Of a stretch of DNA of 64,000 nucleotides, positions 37,402-47,507 are shown piece after piece (positions within the stretch are counted from its first letter, which is position 1; every line of letters begins with the position of its first letter). The notes beneath the pieces are model-generated. The model did no database searches, was not told the origin of the DNA, and was given only the letters and a program-made list of their open reading frames with translations. Where the stretch lies: the NCBI GenBank assembly GCA_022414725.1, contig CM039462.1:98553483-98617482 (forward strand), read 5' to 3'. The DNA is from Microglena sp. YARC (Eukaryota > Chlorophyta > Chlorophyceae > Chlamydomonadales > Chlamydomonadaceae). The position numbers and the translations under genes were made by a program.

Positions 37402-38000
37402 GACATGTTCATGTGCGTCAACGAAGTGATGCCGTACACCAGCTGTGTGATAGGTCTTCGCCACGGAGGTGTACGATATATCAGATGAACCAACTTAGGA
37501 CCGGTACAGCGTAGCGGTCTGTCACGTGGCGTGCGACATGTTCATGTGCGTCAACGAAGTGAGTCCGGACAGGTGATATGTCGGTCACGTAGGTGTACGA
37601 TATAGTCCAGTGAACCCAACGGAAGTGAGGCCACCAGTGTGTATATGTCGTCCCACCATGTGGTGTACTCCATGTTCAGGTGAATCAATGAAGTGAGGCC
37701 GGACAGCTGTGATATGTCGCCCACATCGTGTGGACGACGACATCAGGTGAATCAATGAAGAGTGAAGGACACAGCGGTGAATAACGGTCGGTCACGTAGT
37801 CGAGAATTTCGAGTTGAAGAAGCAACGCAGTGAGTCGGACAGAGGTTATATGTCGAGCACACGTGTGGACGACGACATGTTCAGGTGAACAACGAAGCGA
37901 GGCCCGACAGAGTGATAGGTCGGTCACAGTAGGGTACGAAATGTCTGAGGTGAAGCAACGCAGTGAGTCCGGAGAGGTGATATGTCGAGCACGTCTTCGA
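37402..38000 (+). repeat. Degenerate minisatellite, about 65-72-bp units
   Basis: At least seven units, with AACGAAGTGAG or AATGAAGTGAG near 37,420, 37,555, 37,620, 37,686, 37,750, 37,822, 37,890 and 37,955. Each carries GGACAG, TGATATGTCG and a CACGT-rich part. Units differ by 10-25% and small indels, so the array is old. No open frame is kept. Confidence 0.7.
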
Positions 38001-40440
38001 TATCCGACCTTTTTTGTAGGTACGTCTTCCCCGATGATACCGATTTTCAACTCTTGGAGCTGCAAATGCGGGAGAAGTAGTCAAACTTTAAATGTCTTAG
38101 TGGATCCTTGTGACACACCGAGTGCACGCATCTCCACTGTTTGCAAAACGAGAACCACTTGTTTGAGGTGGCAGTCGTTCGAATCGCATTGGATATTAAG
38201 AACGAATGATCTCAATAAATCTTCATTGATTTCGTCAAAGGAACTCATGGACATGCGGCTATAAATTTGATTCGTTTGTGAAGTGTGCTTCACTGAGAAT
38301 GGTTGTTTTACACTTCATTTGATGACGAGTGGACGAGAAGTCGCCGTGACTTTCAATTATTAAAGGTTGCAACAGTTGTTCCATGATAAAAAAAAAAATG
38401 ACGCATTTTTCCTTCCTTTGAAAACACAACACAACAACAACAACAACAACTGATAAACCCAAAATATCTCCTCTCTCCCCTCGTTTCCTGAAATCGTTTC
38501 CATCATGTCTACCATGTCTGCCAGATCACTGCGTTCGTCGATACCACCAATATCTCGACGTCGTCCAGAAGAAGGACCGAAAGAAGATATCCCAAAGCGC
38601 CACCGTCCCTCTTTTGAAGCATTTGCAACGCGATCATTTCCTTGACCAGCGGTGCTAAGTGCCTCGCGACTCTGTCGGCGCAATGAAGATGGCGCACCAT
38701 AAGTTTATTGAAGATTCCCCCAAGGGAGAAGGAACTCTCCAGGCATGCTTCTCCCCGTGCAATCGCTGCTGGTCTGCGAAGATGCTGCTGCTTCTACTTC
38801 TCCCCCTCCTTGCTAGCCCTCGCGCAGTGCCGTCGCCTCCCAGAGACGACGAAACCACAGGACGTTGGATGGCGGAGGAGGGGTCGGCTAACAAGCGCCC
38901 GGCGCGCCACGGTGTCACCCTGTGGCTCCGGCTGCTACTGCTTCTACTACTAGTTCTGCTCCTGCTCCTGCCCTCTCTAGTGGTACCAGCCACGTCTGCT
39001 GGCGCGTTCTCCACGGGGCTCCCCCACTCCTCCTTGGCCTCCCGTCGGGTTGGTCGCGGGGCCCCGCTGAAGAACGAGCTGCAAGTTGGTGCCAATATCG
39101 GTGCATTTACCATAGTGGGGTATTCCCCCACACTGGGCTGCACTGCTGTCACCAATCAAGGCAACCCGTGCAGCCGCCGTCAGGTTATGCGTTAGCCAAC
39201 CCCGATGGTGGACCCCCCTTCACCAGGCAAGTGCGCGCACCTCGCGTGCATGAAACAGACTCCCTCCAAGCGTGAGGCGTACCTCGCTACCAAGCGAGCT
39301 ACGCTCGACGAGCTTGCAATTGAGCTTCGCTCCATGTCCCTCGTCTTCGAGACGCTTTAGTTAGTTATAAAAAAAAAGACTAACCTCTATATTTTTGATC
39401 TGCCTCTAGTTTTTTTTTCCCGAGTGATCTGCTTGAAATCCCTTTGTGTTTGGGAGCACTGGGCTGGAGTGGGCTGACGCACACTCACTGATTCACTGAG
39501 CTTCATGAACTGAAAGGCTGCGAACATATAAACCCCATCGTGTCTCATCTAATCACTATCATGATGAAGATACCAACATGAGATGTTATGCATGAAGCAG
39601 ATTCCTTCCAACGTATGGCGCAGTTTACAATACACATTCAGAGCTGCCTGTACCCGCCAACTGGAGATCTGCATCACCTCACTGCAATGGCATTTGCTCG
39701 TGCTCACGACTCAGGATGGCTTCGTTATTGCAATTGCTGGAGGACCAGGTGCGTGGCCATTGGTCGTTGGCCCCCAAAACAGGAACGTGGTGCACAGACA
39801 CAGCTCTGGCTTTCGAGACCTTTCGCCACGGCGACCACGTTGTGGGATGATCGGGGGTGGCGCAAATAGTTATTGCACACCATGGCAATTGTATCTCGGC
39901 CCTCACACCAGCGATACACCAAGCAGATCGCTAACTTCAGCTCCCCAACGGGAATAGAAAAATGCGCGATGCCAAACTTCAGTTTGTGCGCTACGACGTG
40001 TTCTTAGCTGGACACCGCACGTTTGGATGCGTGCCTTACAGTGGTGAGGGCGATGCAACGTGAGCGAGCAGTCAACATTGCCAGTCCTGCTTATCCAGTT
40101 GCCCCCATGCAAGCTTGCACGAGTACCCCCTGTATCAGATGGAACTGTGAGTGTTTCGCCTGGATGTGCAAGACGGGTGGAGGAGTGACACATCATTCTG
40201 ATCAGGAGGATCGCATTCTGCGCGCCAATTACAACAGATCTTAGGAAAGGGGATAGATCGTTCATTCTGCAGGCAGGCATGGATCGCATCAAAATCTTGT
40301 GTAGTGTCTTAACCCGCATAGCCACACGCACGCCTCCTCTCCTGGGCTGGGGCACAATGGCCTACCATGCTTTGGATCCTTGTTGTTACAAGTGAGAAGC
40401 CAAGCGTTACAGTGAGAGTCTGCTGCATGATGTGAACTGT
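38001..40440. other. Gene-poor stretch with low-complexity frames
   Basis: A leucine-rich plus frame (38,659-39,195) and its Ser/Arg-rich minus shadow (39,155-38,655) arise from CTGCTGCTT-type runs and are not trusted. The plus frame 39,187-39,358 (KQTPSKREAYLATKRATLDE) looks more protein-like but is short and has no start. Confidence 0.35.
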
Positions 40441-40563
40441 GGGCTCCCCTCCGGTCGCCCACCCGCCTCGGTTTCCTCGCGGACTCCTTTGTGGGGGCTC
40501 CCCTCCGGGTCGCCCCGGTCGCTCCGCTGTGGGGAGGTGAAAGGGGCTCCGCCGCTTGTTGAC
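40441..40563 (+). repeat. GGGGCTCCCCTCCGG repeat block
   Basis: GGGCTCCCCTCCGG-TCGCC occurs twice (40,441 and 40,495). The last 45 bases (CGGTCGCTCCGCTGTGGGGA onward) match 30,018-30,072. It has many short GGGGCTCC-like inverted pieces, so the RNA or DNA could fold. Confidence 0.65.
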
Positions 40564-40761
40564 TATTACCTGCTCTGGGTGTAACCCTAGGGGGCTCAGC
40601 TCACCCAACATTTTCTCTATTTATTAATACCTGATTCATGACCCCTTTAATCTGAGTGAGTTTAACTATGTGTGTACGTAATTGGAAGTTGAAACACACC
40701 TACGCTATATTGCGCTTATTCTGGACAACAAGTGGAAAGCTATACTTAATAAACAATCAAT

Positions 40762-41255
40762 ATGATTGACAAGTCTCTACTACTACTACCTATCTGCATC
40801 GCTACCTTCGATTTTATTTACATAGCAAGGATTGAGCTTGAGACTGAGCGCGCTCGAAATAAGGCAGTTGCTGCTCGACTGAAGATTGAGACTGAGCGCG
40901 CTCGAATTAAGGCAGATTCTGCTCGAGTGAATAGTCTGGAGATTGAGCACCTCTCGAAAGAAGGCAGATGCTGCTCGATGAATAGTTGGAGATTGATCTT
41001 GAGACTGAGCGCGGCTCTAATAAGGCAGTTGCTGCTCGACTGAACATTGAGACTGAGCGCGCAGAAGCACTTGAGAAGCAACTGAGGTACGAACTGTCAA
41101 GCATGACTGTCGAGCAATGGAATTCCCTGAACGATCATGACAGGCGTCTCAATGAGGATCTTTGCAAACAATACGGAATCCCCTTCCCCAACATGCAGGA
41201 GTCGTCCGACCCAGATTCAACCGAACAGGATTCAACCGAACAGAAGCCTGCTTGA
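40762..41255 (+). pseudogene. Coiled-coil protein with 54-bp repeats, frameshifted
   Basis: ATG 40,762 opens with a short hydrophobic segment (LLLLPICIATFDFIYIA, possibly a signal anchor), then charged repeats such as IELETERARNKAVAARLK. Repeat units of about 48-57 bases (GAGACTGAGCGCGC, then GCAGTTGCTGCTCGA) occur four times. A shift in the third unit near 40,960 moves the frame; the second frame (40,986-41,255) ends ESSDPDSTEQDSTEQKPA. The repeats form a long helix, and the C-terminal part (MTVEQWNSLNDHDRRLNEDL) is distinct. There is no family. The end of the frame overlaps a copy of the palindromic motif (AGAAGCCTGCTTGAGAC). Confidence 0.45.
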
Positions 41256-42013
41256 GACACCCCAGGGAGTGTCTTTTTGAATTTGACACTCCAGGAGAGT
41301 GTCTTTTGAATTCTCTCCTTGCAGGGTTTGTCAATGCAGCGCTGAATCCTCGGAGAGGCCCTGGTTAACTGAAGGTGAGAGGGGCTGTGGGCTTGCTTGT
41401 CACGCTTTCAGCCCCCATGCACGGGAGTTCCATGCAACAGCAAGAAGAGTTGCATGGGCTGCATTTGGTTGCATTTGGTTGCATGAGGTTGCATGGAGGC
41501 ATCGTCAGCAGCAGCAGCAATCGGTAGCAGCGTTGTCCTACCGTGTGTCCACAGTATCTTGTTAACGTGTCTGTGCGCGCGTTTGCAATCACTTTGCATA
41601 TTTTGGCATCTGTAGGTAGCGCGCTGAGCATCAAGGATGGTGGGGGGCTGCATGGAATTCGCGCTGAGCTGTGCATGCGATGTCGTGATGCTCCATGAGA
41701 TGGCACTGACACCCGCGCTTTGTCTTGCCTACATATTGTCCAAATGGATACCAGAAGAATGATGTTTCATTTGTGCCCAAGCTGACCTCTCACGACTTGC
41801 AACGCCTGAAATCCGTTCCAGAAGTCCATCCACCGTTGTTTTGTTCTGCTTGACCCTGCTACGACCTTCAGTTGCTGACATCAATGCGAACAGCATCTGC
41901 AAAGCTTGGTGCGCACCTGCAACTGAGGCTGCGTACAAGAGGGAGCCAATCTCACCCTTCAAGATCCTATCCGTATGGGCTTTCAATGATGGACCCGTAG
42001 GAGTGGCAGTCCC
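41256..42013. other. Gene-free stretch with short repeats
   Basis: GACACTCC/GGAGTGTC pairs lie at 41,265-41,305, and a TTGGTTGCAT repeat at 41,450-41,495. I see no gene. Confidence 0.4.
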
Positions 42014-42451
42014 TTGACGTCTGCTGACTACTTGAGTGATGCAGTCGTATCCCGCACTCATGAATCAGGCTTTGGTGCGGCCTCGCCGCCTGAAGATGGC
42101 CTTCGCTTTATGGTGTTGCCGTCTGAAATTTATATTTGCATGTTGATGAGTGTGTCGCTAGATGAACGACAACTAGCACTGGTAGCCAGTCCCCATATAG
42201 AAGGTGTTTGGAGACAGCATGTCTTCTTTGACCTTCCCAGCTCTGAGTTGTACTTTGAGGTGGACTTGTCAGACACCCTATACAATTTGGATGATATATT
42301 TGCTTGTAATTATGCAGCCTACCACATCTTCCAGTTTGCACAACACGCGCCCGTGGAAGGAGACCCGCGCTCCCCCTTCAGAAACCAAAAATGTTTTGTC
42401 GAGCAGGAGTCTGCTTTAAGCCGCCGTGTGAGTATGCGCAAGTCACCGTGA
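42014..42451 (+). CDS. Unrecognised ORF (145 aa), possible F-box-like start
   Basis: The middle of the frame reads FMVLPSEIYICMLMSVSLDE then LALVASPHIEGVWRQHVFFD, which recalls an F-box-like pattern (LPxEI...VW). The rest is not recognised. The C-terminus overlaps the palindromic repeat at 42,365-42,420, so that end is repeat-derived. It may be a host or viral fragment. Confidence 0.3.
   Translation: MTSADYLSDAVVSRTHESGFGAASPPEDGLRFMVLPSEIYICMLMSVSLDERQLALVASPHIEGVWRQHVFFDLPSSELYFEVDLSDTLYNLDDIFACNYAAYHIFQFAQHAPVEGDPRSPFRNQKCFVEQESALSRRVSMRKSP
42365..42420 (+). repeat. 85-bp repeat with palindromic core (copy 2, partial)
   Basis: Only the right half is clear: CCCGCGCTCCCCCTTCAG, then GTCGAGCAGGAGTCTGCTTTA. 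Confidence 0.6.
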
Positions 42452-42481
42452 TCCCCGCAATCCGCATGACTGCCGACATGA

Positions 42482-42862
42482 TCATGTATGTGTAAAGTTT
42501 AAGTTGTCGTCGACCGTGATGTAGTGTTTGGCTGTCTTCACAATATTTAGTGCACCTGCGCGCGTGCTGCTGTACTTTCTTGATTTCCCCGAATCGTTTA
42601 TCATATGTATGTTTGCTTCTTCGCACGCCCTGAACATGATGTCTTTGACGACATTCTTGTCATTGGTCCAAACGTCTCCATGTTTTACCAAGACGACCCC
42701 GTTGGGCTTGACAAGCTTCCCTTCCAAATCCTTGAGCAGTATCTTTGCTGCAACGTCGTCTCCTACCACGTACCGAGGTGCACGTACGTGTGAGCCCATG
42801 CACGCAGACGGCGTGGCGATATCGATATCGATATCGATCGTCGTCATGTCCTTTATTCTCAT
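42482..42862 (-). pseudogene. D5-type helicase/primase N-terminal fragment
   Basis: On the minus strand the frame reads AAKILLKDLEGKLVKPNGVV, then HGDVWTND, then INDSGKSRKYSSTRAGALNI VK. This resembles the region that precedes the SF3 helicase core in D5-like proteins of giant viruses and Polinton-like viruses. The Walker A and later motifs are absent, and no continuation is found nearby. It is separate from the D5 gene at 47.5-49.7 kb but has the same orientation, so it could be a second, older copy. The start is unclear; the TCGATATCGATATC run at 42,815-42,835 gives the odd IDIDIDI. Confidence 0.4.
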
Positions 42863-43075
42863 TCAGATTTGTTGATGGAAGTGAATGCCCCCAGTAGTTA
42901 TACTCCGTTTGGGGCTTCGAAACCCCCCGCCATGGCGTGTGGGGGGTGGGTGTGAGGATTCCCCCGTGTCCTGTTGAGGGGGTGGGTGGTGGTGGGTGGC
43001 CATGGAACGACAAGACAGAATCCCCCGCCGTGCGTGTGTGCGGGGCGCCTATCATCACGGTGGAGATATGATGAT
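42863..43075. other. G-rich spacer
   Basis: Contains GGGGGTGGGTGTG and GGGTGGGTGGTGGTGGG runs (42,942-43,000) that could form quadruplexes. There is no gene. Confidence 0.4.
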
Positions 43076-43380
43076 GGACAACGAACTAACGAACGAGTAC
43101 AATGATGATGCGGTCGGTCGCTCACACACGGCAACCAACAACCACCTGATTCCTTCACCAATCTGAACTACAAATGTGACAGATGTGACAGATGTGACAG
43201 ATGTGACAGTTATTTTACCAAACTATAAATTGACATATGGCATACTATTTTGTTAAGGAGGTCTATCAGATAATAGTTATATCTATGGCCAGTCACATTT
43301 GTCACATTGTCACAATTTGTCATCATCAATATCATCACCAAGTAAATATCGATAAGACGATCTTCCTGAGCACACACAAC
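43076..43380 (+). repeat. Long direct repeat with TGTGACA iterons (copy 1)
   Basis: About 300 bases repeated at 43,625-43,971. Four TGTGACAGA-type units (43,176-43,208) are followed by an AT-rich part (TTATTTTACCAAACTATAAA TTG) and then by inverted units (GTCACATTTGTCACATTGTC AC). The whole can fold or bind a protein symmetrically. Confidence 0.85.
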
Positions 43381-43430
43381 TGATTCCCCCCTTTCCCACA
43401 ATCTAGTTGTCTAGCAGAAGTCTGAGACAT
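43381..43430 (+). repeat. 85-bp repeat with palindromic core (copy 3, diverged)
   Basis: TGATTCCCCCCTTTCCCACA, then TCTAGCAGAAGTCTGAGACA: the arms have changed so the palindrome is imperfect. It directly follows the first long direct repeat. Confidence 0.5.
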
Positions 43431-43624
43431 CCAGCCTCCGCCTATCACTACGACAGAGAGGGTATGTTTCCTGATTTTTGTTATTTTGGTTATTTGGGGA
43501 GGGGGAGAAGAGCTCTGCACACACATGCACTTCTCGGCTTTAAGTTGCCGTGAAATGTCATATGTGAGCGTGCACGTGTATGCAAAAGCACTTCAGCTCT
43601 GAGACAGAAATTACTGTGTGAGAA

Positions 43625-43971
43625 TGGACACACAACGAACTAACGAACGAGTACAATGATGATGGATGATGCGGTCGGTCGGTCGCCCGCACACTACACA
43701 TGCGGCAAACAACAACCACTTGAATCCTTCCCCAATCTCAACTACAATTGTGACAAATGTGACAAATGTGACAGTTATTTTACCAAACTATAAATTGACA
43801 TAATGGCATACGATTTTGTTAAGGAGGTCTATCAGATAATAGTTATGCCTACAACCTGTCCCATTTGTCACATTTGTCCCATTTGTCAATCTTCATCTCT
43901 GTAAAATCATACTCCCATGTCATCAATATCATCACCAAGTAGCGATAAGACGATCTTCCTGAGTACACGAA
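43625..43971 (+). repeat. Long direct repeat with TGTGACA iterons (copy 2)
   Basis: It matches copy 1 with about 85-90% identity by eye. It has three TGTGACAAA units, the same AT-rich middle, and inverted units (GTCCCATTTGTCACATTTGT CCC). A 30-base insertion lies before CATCAATATCATCACCAAGT. Confidence 0.85.
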
Positions 43972-44425
43972 CTTGATTTGATGGACGATGATGACAGTGT
44001 TCCTCTCTTTGCGCGTGTACTCAGATGTTTTTTTATCGTCGTCGACAGTGTTCCTCCGTTTGCGTGTGTGTTGCTTGCATTGATTCATTGATTCATTCAT
44101 GCATGCGGTCGATGGATGCAAAAGCCGCCGCTACTTCGTCAAGCAAGCCCTCTTGGCTGTGAACCAGGTTCAGCGGCACATCAGCCGTTGGAACGAGGCC
44201 CACAACACCTGCGAGCTCGTCCATGGTCAGCCTGTCGACCCGGCCAGTCGTGTGTTGCATCACTGCCTCCTACAACACCTTGACTGATGATGGGGTGAAC
44301 TCCGTAATCTCTTTGACCTTATTGGTATACCAGCTGTCGAAACTGACGAGGCGGTTCTGCAGAGCATGAAGAAGCGTAATTGTGCATGGTAAGTAAATTC
44401 AACTTAAGATAAACCTGTTGTTTCT
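43972..44425 (+). other. Short frames with a possible intron
   Basis: A plus frame at 44,099-44,287 (FVKQALLAVNQVQRHISRWN) and a following frame to about 44,390 end in GTAAGT (44,389). CAG at 44,430-44,432 could be the acceptor, giving a 44-base intron before the next ORF. This is a weak eukaryotic gene signal. Confidence 0.3.
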
Positions 44426-44872
44426 ATGGCAGCCAACAAGAGCATGGATGTACCAATGACAACCACGTTTTTCTCCTTGCCACCTTACTTGCGCGCCGTC
44501 GTTTGGGGTATCTATCGCAAACTCGTGTTCGAGGAGAGGTGTCGGTCCTTGGAGGAACTGCTTGAGCGAGCAAAAGCACGTTGCCATGTCGGCGTACAAG
44601 CAAGCTACAGCCAGTGTTGCATGCCGCTTTATGAAGTTAGGGTTCACATCGATGGACCTATAGACGGCAAGATATACTGCCTGGGTAGGCGCGACAAGTA
44701 CTGGCAGGCAGAACGACGCTGGGCGACCATTCGCGAATACATGCAGTATTCCGAAGGCTACCTAGAGGTGCACTTAGACGACTCGGGTGGGGCCTGGGCG
44801 CCCTTGTACTGTCCTCGCGGCAAGAACATAAAATACAGAGGCAAGCCCGAGAACACCGAAAACTTTAGATGA
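44426..44872 (+). CDS. Unrecognised ORF (148 aa)
   Basis: The protein reads FFSLPPYLRAVVWGIYRKLV near its start, then a Cys/Tyr region (QASYSQCCMPLYEVRVHIDG) and YWQAERRWATIREYMQYSEG. It looks like a compact folded domain of alpha plus beta type, but I recognise no family. The beginning may be an exon joined to the sequence upstream through the GTAAGT/CAG pair. The frame is unbroken. Confidence 0.4.
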   Translation: MAANKSMDVPMTTTFFSLPPYLRAVVWGIYRKLVFEERCRSLEELLERAKARCHVGVQASYSQCCMPLYEVRVHIDGPIDGKIYCLGRRDKYWQAERRWATIREYMQYSEGYLEVHLDDSGGAWAPLYCPRGKNIKYRGKPENTENFR

Positions 44873-45631
44873 TAACCCAACTTGCCTTGCGCTCAAATGC
44901 CGTGAGCCCGCCGCTTGCCTGGTTGGTCTCGCCCCCATCTAGCTCAACGGTCTCTGGGGCGGGCTCCATGTCTCCCTGCATCACGATGGGGCACAAAACT
45001 CTGCTGAGGCTGTTTGTGGCACAAGCAAATGCCTCACTTTCCCACACACTCCCATTCAATCAAGATTGTCTTGTGCATCATCCAAAGCAGCTAGCTACAC
45101 AAAAAAAACATGCGCACGCCCAGCATCATGCTAAAAAGTGACATGTGCCAACCAATTGCCATGCAACCCGAGCAAGGTGAGTCAAAGGCACTGTTTTGAT
45201 CAGTGGCTTTTTCTTAGGCCTTCCTGCTTTCGGCAACTTCTCTAGCCATGTCATTGCTCAAGGTGAAAAATATATGTAACATTCCCATTGCAGTGTGTTC
45301 CATGCAGCCCATGCGGTCCAGTGAAGTCATATGTGCAACCCCATGCATCCTATACAAGCAGCCCCCTGTTGCAATGGATTGGTGGGTGGAGCGAGTGTAC
45401 AAGTGGAGAGTGTGATGCATGCTTATGAAGAGTAAGATAAACACCGGTCAACAAGACTTCTCACTCACCTCACTCAACACCCCACCATACGAGTATGTTG
45501 TTCCTTGGGTTTGTTTGAGGTCTTGGTAGTACTTGGCGACACCAAAGCAGAATGGAAATCTCCATCCACACCCCATGAATATTATTGTTTTTTTTTGCTT
45601 CAGTACTGTATAAATTCAAATACTTGTACTG
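44873..45631. other. Gene-free spacer
   Basis: Only short frames of ordinary composition. No repeat or RNA gene is noticed. Confidence 0.4.
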
Positions 45632-46606
45632 TTAAGTATTAATTGAATATATATAGGCCATCGCCGTACCAGATGTGATCGTCACTGAGTTATTGAATAG
45701 TCCGGAATAGTTAGTATCCGCGCTATCATAGTTCTGTATACCCCACCCAGTGTTGATTTGAAGACCAGGACCGGGTGTGTTTCCGTCCAGGTTTCCCTGT
45801 ATCGCGGCGCCCCAAATACCATCGTCTTGCGACACATATACCCGATCTGCAAACGTTGCGTAATTTAACGAGCTGCTGAAGCACCACTTTCTGACAGATG
45901 AATCACTTGTGAAAATTAGCCCACCGGATGCTTTGAACACATTAAACGTGTATGTGGCGCCATAGTTTGTGGTGTTGGCTTTGTTAAAGAAAGAGTCGTA
46001 GCTGTTTGTTCCGTCCGTGAACGTCCATTCGATCGTGAATTGTTGCACGTCGTTAAGGAAGCACATGCCGTACAGCTTTGTGAAAGTGACCGCAAGCTTC
46101 TCGGTGTTAAACTGCCCTACACCCGTGATCAGGGTCGTTTTTGTTAGTCGTTCGGCTAACGCTCCGACTGTGGGTGTGGCAAACAGAGTCCCCCCTAAGA
46201 GCTCAATTGATGTTTTAGCTGTGTCGACCACCGGTGACAGTGACGCAATAAAGCGACTCGAAACACCAAACCCTATATCTGTCACATTCAAGCTGTCAAA
46301 GTCAGAGTATTTACCATATCCCGAAGTAACCGTCCCACCAGACATGAACCAATTACCGTTGGTGTGGTTAAATGACGATGTTCTTGTGCCCAGAGGGAGC
46401 TTGTATAGAATATTCCAGACGTTGTTGCCCCACCCGTATATGTAGCCGTCAAGTTCTTGTGTGCCCATTGAGCCACGGCTCGATGTGCTTTCCCCGCCAA
46501 AGTAACCAGTTGTCTGATATTTACCGTCGAAATCACCGTTAAGGTCCTGCGTGAAATTGAACACGGCCCAATCCGCTCCGTCTGCGGAGCCATCAATCTG
46601 TTCCAT
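45632..46606 (-). CDS. Fibre/adhesin-like protein, distal part
   Basis: A 324-residue frame rich in Gly, Asn, Ser, Thr and aromatic residues, with a beta-strand rhythm throughout (for example GYIYGWGNNVWNILYKLPLG and KYQTTGYFGGESTSSRG). There are no catalytic motifs. It resembles distal parts of viral fibres. It starts at ATG 46,606, overlapping the end of the upstream frame by 14 bases in another frame, so it is either a coupled second gene or the rest of one protein after an indel. The composition matches the upstream ORF. A virion attachment role is inferred only. Confidence 0.5.
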   Translation of the reverse strand: MEQIDGSADGADWAVFNFTQDLNGDFDGKYQTTGYFGGESTSSRGSMGTQELDGYIYGWGNNVWNILYKLPLGTRTSSFNHTNGNWFMSGGTVTSGYGKYSDFDSLNVTDIGFGVSSRFIASLSPVVDTAKTSIELLGGTLFATPTVGALAERLTKTTLITGVGQFNTEKLAVTFTKLYGMCFLNDVQQFTIEWTFTDGTNSYDSFFNKANTTNYGATYTFNVFKASGGLIFTSDSSVRKWCFSSSLNYATFADRVYVSQDDGIWGAAIQGNLDGNTPGPGLQINTGWGIQNYDSADTNYSGLFNNSVTITSGTAMAYIYSINT

Positions 46607-47282
46607 TGTTTTGTCCCCCTACATAGTATAGCGTATCGTGCCCCCCAGACCATAAACTATCATTGTTGTTGGTGGATGTGTTTGCTACCCCGAATGACTG
46701 CAAATAGTTGAGCACTGTGCGCGGACCACCAGGTATGACGGCATACACAAATGCGTTATTCACTCCTGGAAACCATGGGATGATCCTAGTCGTCGTCAGC
46801 GTCATCGTGAACGTCTTGGATACGGGGATCGCGCCAGGTCCCGTGGCAGTGACCGTGATACTATTGTTTACGTTCGTGCCTGCCGTCGCCGTGATGATGC
46901 CCGTTGAGGAGTTTATCGTCACGCCGGTGGGGTTGCCCGTCATCGTCCATGTTACGGTGCCATAGTTGGACGAGCTAACGAGGTAGCTGCTCGCCATCGA
47001 AAACGTAACATTCGCTGACGTGTTCGTGCCGGTCAGCGTGGGGATCGTGTTGAGTACCGGTGTTTTGATCTTGTAAGCGCCATAGAAATCGCTCATCTTG
47101 ATGTTGTAATTCTTAGATGGCACGTTGGGTGCGGCAGCATTTGCTCCCACCGCCGCAAGCACGCCGTATGCTCCGCCTCTGCAGTATTCTGATAGCTTCA
47201 GATTCTGTCCCGCTGCGGCCGTTTGACCAAACTGGGCAGCGAGGTCTGATAATTTGATCGGTCCTGAGTTTTGCAACGCCAT
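46593..47282 (-). CDS. Fibre/adhesin-like protein with phage-tail-like N-terminus and Ig-like domain
   Basis: The frame starts at ATG 47,282. Residues 1-70 (MALQNSGPIKLSDLAAQFGQ; LSEYCRGGAYGV; KMSDFYGAYK) match the N-terminal anchor seen in tail or fibre proteins of phages and in proteins of Polinton-like viruses and giant viruses. Residues 75-155 form a putative Ig-like repeat of the He_PIG type (GNPTGVTINSSTGIITATAG). A Gly/Asn-rich C-terminus follows. This suggests a surface fibre. It is on the same strand as the D5-like gene and in a similar GC range, which is why I group them. The stop at 46,593 overlaps the next frame. Confidence 0.6.
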   Translation of the reverse strand: MALQNSGPIKLSDLAAQFGQTAAAGQNLKLSEYCRGGAYGVLAAVGANAAAPNVPSKNYNIKMSDFYGAYKIKTPVLNTIPTLTGTNTSANVTFSMASSYLVSSSNYGTVTWTMTGNPTGVTINSSTGIITATAGTNVNNSITVTATGPGAIPVSKTFTMTLTTTRIIPWFPGVNNAFVYAVIPGGPRTVLNYLQSFGVANTSTNNNDSLWSGGHDTLYYVGGQNNGTD

Positions 47283-47507
47283 TCTATTTTACAACGCCAT
47301 TATAAAAGTGCTCTCACAATCGCAAGGCTGGTTCTTGGGTAACTTGGTTCCGGGTTGTCCACAGTGAGCTTGTTCCTACCGAGCTTGACAGCGCAACCAT
47401 GACGGTGTACGGATTGTGTGCATCGTGATCAAAAAAAAGTATGGGGGGCGTTGGGCACTACATTCTGATGGTGGCATTAGCAGCAGCGACGGAAACCGGG
47501 AGAAGCA
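47283..47507. other. Spacer between fibre and D5 genes
   Basis: No gene is apparent. The last part (47,410-47,507) may be frame-shifted tail of the D5 gene. Confidence 0.3.

Noticed and set aside
38655..39195. Leucine-rich plus frame and Ser/Arg-rich minus frame
   Set aside because: Both come from CTG/CTT simple-sequence runs; neither has a recognisable domain.
44389..44432. A short GTAAGT...CAG intron
   Set aside because: The flanking frames do not give a recognisable protein, so it is mentioned only as a weak signal.
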